Assembly: GCA_040878185.1 (NCBI GenBank)
Contig: JBBDMS010000066.1
Coordinates: 1 to 9,551 of the forward strand
Length of the DNA stretch: 9,551 bases
Direction of reading: 5' to 3'
Origin: JAWXBK01 sp040878185
Lineage (GTDB): Bacteria > Pseudomonadota > Alphaproteobacteria > Dongiales > Dongiaceae
Under the pieces are notes generated by a model that was given only the letters and a program-made list of their open reading frames with translations, was not told where the DNA came from and did not search any database. The position numbers were made by a program, and so were the translations under genes. This document shows positions 6,063 to 9,551 of this stretch, one piece after another. The stretch's first letter is position 1, and each line of letters begins with the position of its first letter.

Positions 6063-6764
6063 ATGACCCGTTGCCGGTTCGCGCTCGATCGTTTCGCAGG
6101 ATTGCTTGCCGTCTGCCTCACCCTGCTGTTGGTCGCGCCGGCCTCGGCCCTCACCTATTCGGAAGAGGAATTCATCTGTCCGCTCGACGGTTCGATTTCG
6201 ACCCGTATCGTCGTCATGTCCTACACCGTGCTGGACCAGCGCCTCGATCTGCGCCCGGTCGGCGCGCTGATGAGCCCGCCGCCGATACCGGTCTGCGAAT
6301 CGAACGGGTTCGTGCTCTATCAGGAGGAATTTTCCGAGGCCGACCTGGCCCAGCTCCGCGCCATCGTCGACAGCGACGAGTTTCGGCCCTTGCGCGCCGC
6401 GAACAGCGACTGGTTCATCGCCGCCTGGCTCGCCGAGCAGATGGGCCGGCCGACGGCCGAAACGCATTGGATGTATCTCTACGCATCGTGGGAAGTCGAA
6501 GACAGCGACCCCGCCCTCAACCACGACTATCTCTCGCTGGCGCTCGACCGGTTCGTCCTCGGCGAACGGGTGGCGCAACCCGATTCGGAGGACTGGTGGA
6601 TGGCGCGGTTGCTGCGGATCGAGATCAATCGCCGGCTCGACCGGTTTTCGGAAGCCGAGGCGCTGCTCGACGAAACCGAAGCGGGCGTCGTCCCCGAAGG
6701 TTACCGCAGCCTGCTCGATCGGCAGCGCCAGCTCGTCATCGGCGGCGACAGCACGCCGCAATAG
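6063..6764 (+). CDS. Secreted protein of unknown function, paralogue A (DUF2225-like layout)
   Basis: I do not recognise this 233-residue protein as a named family. A signal peptide is clear: a basic N-terminus, a hydrophobic core (LLAVCLTLLLV), and a cleavage site APASA around residue 29. The mature part has two cysteines only, Cys39 in FICPLDG and Cys78 in PVCESNGFVLY, then EEFSEADL, and from about 105 onwards a helical region ending in RIEINRRLDRFSEAEALLD (TPR-like). This order resembles cytoplasmic DUF2225 proteins (CPxCG, CPxCG, then helical repeats), but the second cysteine of each knuckle is replaced (Asp, Asn). A periplasmic disulfide is therefore more likely than a zinc site. The start at 6063 is chosen over in-frame ATGs at 6036 and 6048 because AAGGAAA lies just upstream of it. 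The tandem neighbour downstream is a paralogue. The role is unknown. Confidence 0.85.
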   Translation: MTRCRFALDRFAGLLAVCLTLLLVAPASALTYSEEEFICPLDGSISTRIVVMSYTVLDQRLDLRPVGALMSPPPIPVCESNGFVLYQEEFSEADLAQLRAIVDSDEFRPLRAANSDWFIAAWLAEQMGRPTAETHWMYLYASWEVEDSDPALNHDYLSLALDRFVLGERVAQPDSEDWWMARLLRIEINRRLDRFSEAEALLDETEAGVVPEGYRSLLDRQRQLVIGGDSTPQ

Positions 6765-6774
6765 CGAAGGGGCC

Positions 6775-6791
6775 CGGCCCATCGCGGGCCG
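6775..6791 (+). other. Hairpin between the two secreted-protein genes
   Basis: CGGCCC (6775-6780) and GGGCCG (6786-6791) form a perfect 6-bp stem with a 5-nt loop, starting 10 bases after the first gene's stop. No T-run follows, so it is at most a weak terminator or processing signal within a likely bicistronic message. Confidence 0.35.
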
Positions 6792-6863
6792 CAGCACAGG
6801 GCTCGCGCGGCGGCCTTATCCTCGGTTAAAGTACGGGCCGTGCCGTCAACCGGGACCGAATGC

Positions 6864-7562
6864 ATGTTGCGCCGATCCACCGCGCTCGCCTTTGCGTTTG
6901 CTTTACTGCTGCCGGCCCTGCCGGCTGCGGCGGCCGATATCTTTCTGGACGAGATCACCTGTCCGATCGACGGCGAGGTGTTTACCGCGATCATCGGGGT
7001 CAATGCCGAGGCGGCCGGCCAGCGGCTCGATACGCGCCGGATCGGGTCCGCGGTCGATCCGATCCCGCTGCCGATCTGCCCGACCAGTGGCTTTGTCATG
7101 TATCGCCGCGATTTTTCGGAAGCGGAGCTCGCGAAGGCGCGCGAGCTGGTCGCGAGTTCGCAGTTCCGCGGCGCGCAGCAGCATGCCAACGAATACAACA
7201 CGGCCGCCTGGATCGCCGAGCGGCTCGAGGAATCGCCGCTCATCGTCGCGCATTTCTATCTCGAGGCCTCGTGGCTCGAGGAACGCGATCCGGTCAAGAA
7301 TGTCCGATATCTGGAGCAGGCTCTGGGCTGGTACACGATCGCCGGCGACCGATTGGAGGCCGGCGAGGAAAAATGGTGGCAGGTGCAGGCATTGCGCGTC
7401 GAGCTGCTGCGCCGGCTCGGCCGCTTTGCCGAAGCCCAGGCGTTGCTCAATCAGTTGCCGGTGAACCAGCTCCCGAACGGCCACATCCTGCGCAAGGGGC
7501 TGGTGCAGCAGGCGCAACTCCTGCAGCGCAGCGACAGTCAGCCGCGGACCGCCGAGCGCTAG
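6864..7562 (+). CDS. Secreted protein of unknown function, paralogue B (DUF2225-like layout)
   Basis: A 232-residue paralogue of the preceding gene, aligning over its whole mature length. Shared blocks include CPIDG (versus CPLDG), GFVMY (GFVLY), DFSEAEL (EFSEADL), AAWIAERL (AAWLAEQM), YLEASWLE (YLYASWEV), and RRLGRFAEAQALL (RRLDRFSEAEALL). The signal peptide MLRRSTALAFAFALLLPALP ends near Ala24. The only two cysteines, Cys33 and Cys72, are 39 residues apart, exactly as in the first copy. The helical second half (about 100-215) looks TPR-like. I prefer ATG 6864 over an in-frame GTG at 6840 because it places the signal peptide at the N-terminus, although neither has a strong ribosome binding site. 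The stop TAG overlaps the opposing pth stop. The function is unknown; export to the periplasm is the firm prediction. Confidence 0.85.
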   Translation: MLRRSTALAFAFALLLPALPAAAADIFLDEITCPIDGEVFTAIIGVNAEAAGQRLDTRRIGSAVDPIPLPICPTSGFVMYRRDFSEAELAKARELVASSQFRGAQQHANEYNTAAWIAERLEESPLIVAHFYLEASWLEERDPVKNVRYLEQALGWYTIAGDRLEAGEEKWWQVQALRVELLRRLGRFAEAQALLNQLPVNQLPNGHILRKGLVQQAQLLQRSDSQPRTAER

Positions 7563-8218
7563 CGCGCATCCTCGTCATCGTCTGAAGTCGAGACGGTATC
7601 GCTGCGCTTCGTCGCCGGATCGGGTTTCGCCGGATCGGGTTTTGGTGGCGGCGGATTGATAATCACGTCGACGCGGCTGCGGAACCGGTCGGGATCGCCG
7701 CCGATCATCAACGGAAACGCCTCGACGATCGCATCGAGCACGCGCGTAACCTCGGGCATTTCCTCGGACGAGAAATCGTCGAGCACGAAGCCGCGCACCC
7801 GGCCCGATGCGCCGGGATGGCCGACGCCCAGGCGGATGCGCCAGTAATCGGGACCGATCGCCGCATCGATGCTGCGCAGACCGTTATGGCCGGCGGCACC
7901 GCCATTGCGCTTCACGCGCACGCGGCCGAGCGGCAGGTCGATCTCGTCGTGGATCACGATCACGTCGGCGGGGCCGAGCTTGAAGAATTGCAGCGCCGGC
8001 TGTAGCGCGCGGCCCGAATCGTTCATGAAAGTCTGCGGCTTGAGCGCGAGCAGTTTTTCGCCGCCGATGCTGCCTTCGGCCGTCAGTGAGTTGAAACGCG
8101 ACCGCCCGCCGCTGAATTCGTAGCGGCGGGCGATCGCGTCCAGAGCCATGAAACCGATATTGTGTCGGTTGCCGGTATAACGCGGACCGGGATTGCCGAG
8201 GCCGACCAGTAGACGCAT
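7559..8218 (-). CDS. pth: Peptidyl-tRNA hydrolase Pth
   Basis: A 219-residue enzyme that releases peptides from prematurely dropped peptidyl-tRNA, recycling tRNA in the cytosol. All family landmarks are present: LLVGLGNPG (Asn9), NRHNIGF (catalytic His19), QTFMNDSG (Asn66), HDEIDLPLGRVRVK (Asp91), and GGAAGHNGLRSI (Asn112), followed by RIRLGVGHP. The catalytic domain ends near residue 190. The remaining tail is a Pro/Lys/Asp linker (PPPPKPDPAKPDPA) and an acidic end (SDDDEDAR), longer than the E. coli enzyme and probably disordered. The gene follows rplY by 39 bases with GGGGAG as ribosome binding site, so it is co-transcribed with it. Its stop overlaps the stop of the convergent secreted-protein gene. 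Confidence 0.97.
   Translation of the reverse strand: MRLLVGLGNPGPRYTGNRHNIGFMALDAIARRYEFSGGRSRFNSLTAEGSIGGEKLLALKPQTFMNDSGRALQPALQFFKLGPADVIVIHDEIDLPLGRVRVKRNGGAAGHNGLRSIDAAIGPDYWRIRLGVGHPGASGRVRGFVLDDFSSEEMPEVTRVLDAIVEAFPLMIGGDPDRFRSRVDVIINPPPPKPDPAKPDPATKRSDTVSTSDDDEDAR
7613..7642 (-). repeat. 15-bp perfect tandem duplication inside pth
   Basis: Two adjacent identical 15-base units (7613-7627 and 7628-7642) encode KPDPA twice in the C-terminal tail of Pth. The unit length is a multiple of three, so gain or loss changes the tail length without a frameshift. Confidence 0.9.
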
Positions 8219-8257
8219 GGCGGCAGCGCTCCCCGGTTCCGCGCGGGCGGGCGACGG

Positions 8258-9004
8258 CTAGTTCTTGCCGTCCTTCTTGTCGCCCTTGTCGCTCTTTTCG
8301 CTCTTTTCGCTCTTGTCGCCGTCTTCCTTCTTGTCGCCTTCGACCGTATCGCCGGCCGCGGGCACGCCCTCGGCGGCAGCGGCAGCGGCTTCGGCGGCAG
8401 CGGCGGCTTCGGCGGCTTCCTGCGCTTCCATACGGATCGCGCTCGGTGCGGCGATCGTTGCGATCGTGAAGTCACGATCGGCAATGGCCGGACGCACGCC
8501 GTCGGGCAGCTTGATCATGCTGATATGGACGCCGTCGCCCATATCCAGCCCGGTCAGATCGACCTCGATCGAATGCGGGATATTGTCGGGCGAGCAGATC
8601 ACCTCGACCTCGTGGCGCACGACGTTCAGCACGCCGCCGCGCTTGATACCGGGCGAGGCTTCGTGATTGAAAAAATGCACCCGCACGTCGACATGCAGTC
8701 TGGTGTCCTTGCCGACGCGCATGAAGTCGGCGTGAATCGGCCGGTCATTGACCGGATCGAACTGCACGTCGCGCGGAATTACCCGCTCCTTCTTGCCGCC
8801 GATCTCGAGATCGAACAGCGTGGCGAAGAAACTCGCCTTGTTCAGTTCTCGGCCGAGCTCGCGCGGCTCGAGCGATACCAGGGCAGGGGGCTGCTTCAGG
8901 CCATAAACCACGGCGGGGACGCTCCCCGCTCGCCGAACGGCACGGGCGGCCCCCTTTCCGGCCCGCTCCCTCGGCTCGACTTTCAACACATGAACCTCGG
9001 TCAT
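8258..9004 (-). CDS. rplY: Large-subunit ribosomal protein bL25 (TL5/CTC long form)
   Basis: A 248-residue long-form bL25 that binds 5S rRNA. The N-terminal L25 domain (about 5-95) includes LKVEPRERAGKGAARAVRRAGSVPAVVYG (in parts) and VIPRDVQFDPVNDRPIHADF. The C-terminal TL5/CTC beta domain (about 98-190) includes VRVHFFNHEASPGIKRGGVLN and HSIEVDLTGLDMGDGVHI. From about 192 a low-complexity tail follows, first Ala/Glu and then Lys/Asp/Ser (KSEKSEKSDKGDKKDGKN), a feature seen in many alphaproteobacterial bL25 proteins. ATG 9004 is chosen over an upstream in-frame start because AAGGAG lies eight bases upstream and the protein begins in the family's usual way. It sits between prs and pth, the usual operon order. 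Confidence 0.96.
   Translation of the reverse strand: MTEVHVLKVEPRERAGKGAARAVRRAGSVPAVVYGLKQPPALVSLEPRELGRELNKASFFATLFDLEIGGKKERVIPRDVQFDPVNDRPIHADFMRVGKDTRLHVDVRVHFFNHEASPGIKRGGVLNVVRHEVEVICSPDNIPHSIEVDLTGLDMGDGVHISMIKLPDGVRPAIADRDFTIATIAAPSAIRMEAQEAAEAAAAAEAAAAAAEGVPAAGDTVEGDKKEDGDKSEKSEKSDKGDKKDGKN
8290..8316 (-). repeat. 9-bp tandem repeat in the rplY tail
   Basis: Three adjacent 9-base units (8290-8298, 8299-8307, 8308-8316; the third differs at one base) encode KSD, KSE and KSE in the charged tail of bL25. Slippage would change the tail in steps of three residues. Confidence 0.85.
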
Positions 9005-9076
9005 CGAACTAGCTCCTTTTTCTCCGGGTTCTGTCGGCGGGGCCTCCAGGGGTGCCCACGCCCTCCCACCGGGCCA

Positions 9077-9091
9077 GCCGCAAGAAGCGGC
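9077..9091 (-). other. Small hairpin between prs and rplY
   Basis: GCCGC (9077-9081) and GCGGC (9087-9091) form a 5-bp stem with a 5-nt loop, 27 bases after the prs stop, without a T-tract. It is too weak for a confident terminator, so prs-rplY readthrough is likely. Confidence 0.3.
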
Positions 9092-9118
9092 AAGCACCGG
9101 AATTCCTTGATAAATTTT

Positions 9119-9551
9119 TCAGTCGAACAGGCTCGAGACCGAGCGCTCCTCGCTGATGCGGCGCATGGCTTCCGCCATCAGGGGGGCAATTGTCAACTGC
9201 CGGACATTTTGCGAGACCCGGACGGCTTCGGTGCCTGTGATGCTGTCGGTGATGACCAGCTCCTCGAGCGGCGAGGCGGAGACGCGGGCAACCGCCCCGC
9301 CGGAGAGCACGCCGTGCGTCACATAGGCACTGACCGATGCGGCACCGGCCTCTTTCAGCGCGACCGCGGCGTTGCACAGCGTGCCGGCCGAATCGACGAT
9401 GTCGTCGACCAGGACGCAGCGTCGCCCGCTGATGTCGCCGATGATGTTCATCACTTCGGAGACGCCGGCGCGTTCGCGCCGTTTGTCGATGATCGCGAGA
9501 TCGGCATCGAGCCGGCGCGCGACCGCGCGGGCGCGCACCACGCCGCCCACG
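9119..9551 (-). CDS. prs: Ribose-phosphate pyrophosphokinase (PRPP synthetase), C-terminal part
   Basis: The last 143 codons of Prs, cut by the right edge; about 170 N-terminal residues should lie beyond it. The family makes PRPP from ribose 5-phosphate and ATP, feeding purine, pyrimidine, histidine and NAD synthesis. The PRPP-binding loop VLVDDIVDSAGT is intact, preceded by IIDKRRERAGVSEVMNIIGDISG, which carries the flexible-loop KRR element. THGVLSGGAVARV and LEELVITDSI are typical of the C-terminal domain, and the frame ends RSVSSLFD at a normal terminus. It lies 114 bases upstream of rplY on the same strand, as in many proteobacteria, and is probably the first gene of the prs-rplY-pth operon. 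Confidence 0.96.
   Translation of the reverse strand, partial: VGGVVRARAVARRLDADLAIIDKRRERAGVSEVMNIIGDISGRRCVLVDDIVDSAGTLCNAAVALKEAGAASVSAYVTHGVLSGGAVARVSASPLEELVITDSITGTEAVRVSQNVRQLTIAPLMAEAMRRISEERSVSSLFD

Noticed and set aside
6111..6122. Possible lipoprotein box (LAVC) in secreted paralogue A
   Set aside because: The residue before the cysteine is Val rather than Gly, Ala or Ser, the cysteine lies inside the hydrophobic core, and a normal signal peptidase I site follows.
5895..6797. Minus-strand frame of 300 codons opposite secreted paralogue A
   Set aside because: The plus-strand frame has a signal peptide, a ribosome binding site and a paralogue next door. The minus frame has none of these and contains repeated Arg/Gln/Gly stretches.
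9005..9097. Upstream start for bL25 at 9097
   Set aside because: The extra 31 residues are not family-like, and AAGGAG directly precedes the ATG at 9004.

Overview
The window is GC-rich chromosomal DNA from a proteobacterium, most likely an alphaproteobacterium. I base this on three things: the gene order prs, rplY, pth, ychF; the AhpC/AhpD pair next to a divergent oxyR; and an intergenic palindromic repeat of a type I associate with alphaproteobacterial genomes. I cannot name the genus from sequence alone. Apart from one pair of unknown genes, the content is housekeeping and stress-response genes. I see no rRNA, tRNA, CRISPR array, transposase or phage gene.

Left part (1-3051, all minus strand): an aconitase X large subunit that runs off the left edge, a beta-class glutathione transferase (gstA), and the peroxide sensor oxyR.

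Centre (3052-4500): the AT-rich oxyR/ahpC intergenic region carries a tiled set of short dyads that probably form the OxyR operator. The plus-strand peroxidase operon ahpC-ahpD follows and ends in a clear intrinsic terminator. AhpC reduces peroxides, AhpD recycles it, and OxyR senses the oxidant. GstA, downstream of oxyR, would add glutathione-dependent detoxification. From 4501 to 4742 there is no gene; this stretch holds a palindromic interspersed repeat between the convergent ahpD and ychF.

Right part (4743-9551): the minus-strand translation and nucleotide block runs prs (partial), rplY, pth, then ychF. Between pth and ychF lie two tandem plus-strand genes (6063-6764 and 6864-7562). They encode paralogous secreted proteins of about 230 residues with signal peptides, two invariant cysteines 39 residues apart, and an alpha-helical, TPR-like C-terminal half. 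Their layout resembles the DUF2225 family with both zinc knuckles degraded, but now exported. This pair is the only part of the window whose function I cannot assign, and it is the best candidate for something undescribed. The second gene's stop codon overlaps the pth stop tail to tail. Because the pair separates ychF from its usual operon partners, ychF probably has its own promoter; a candidate is noted.
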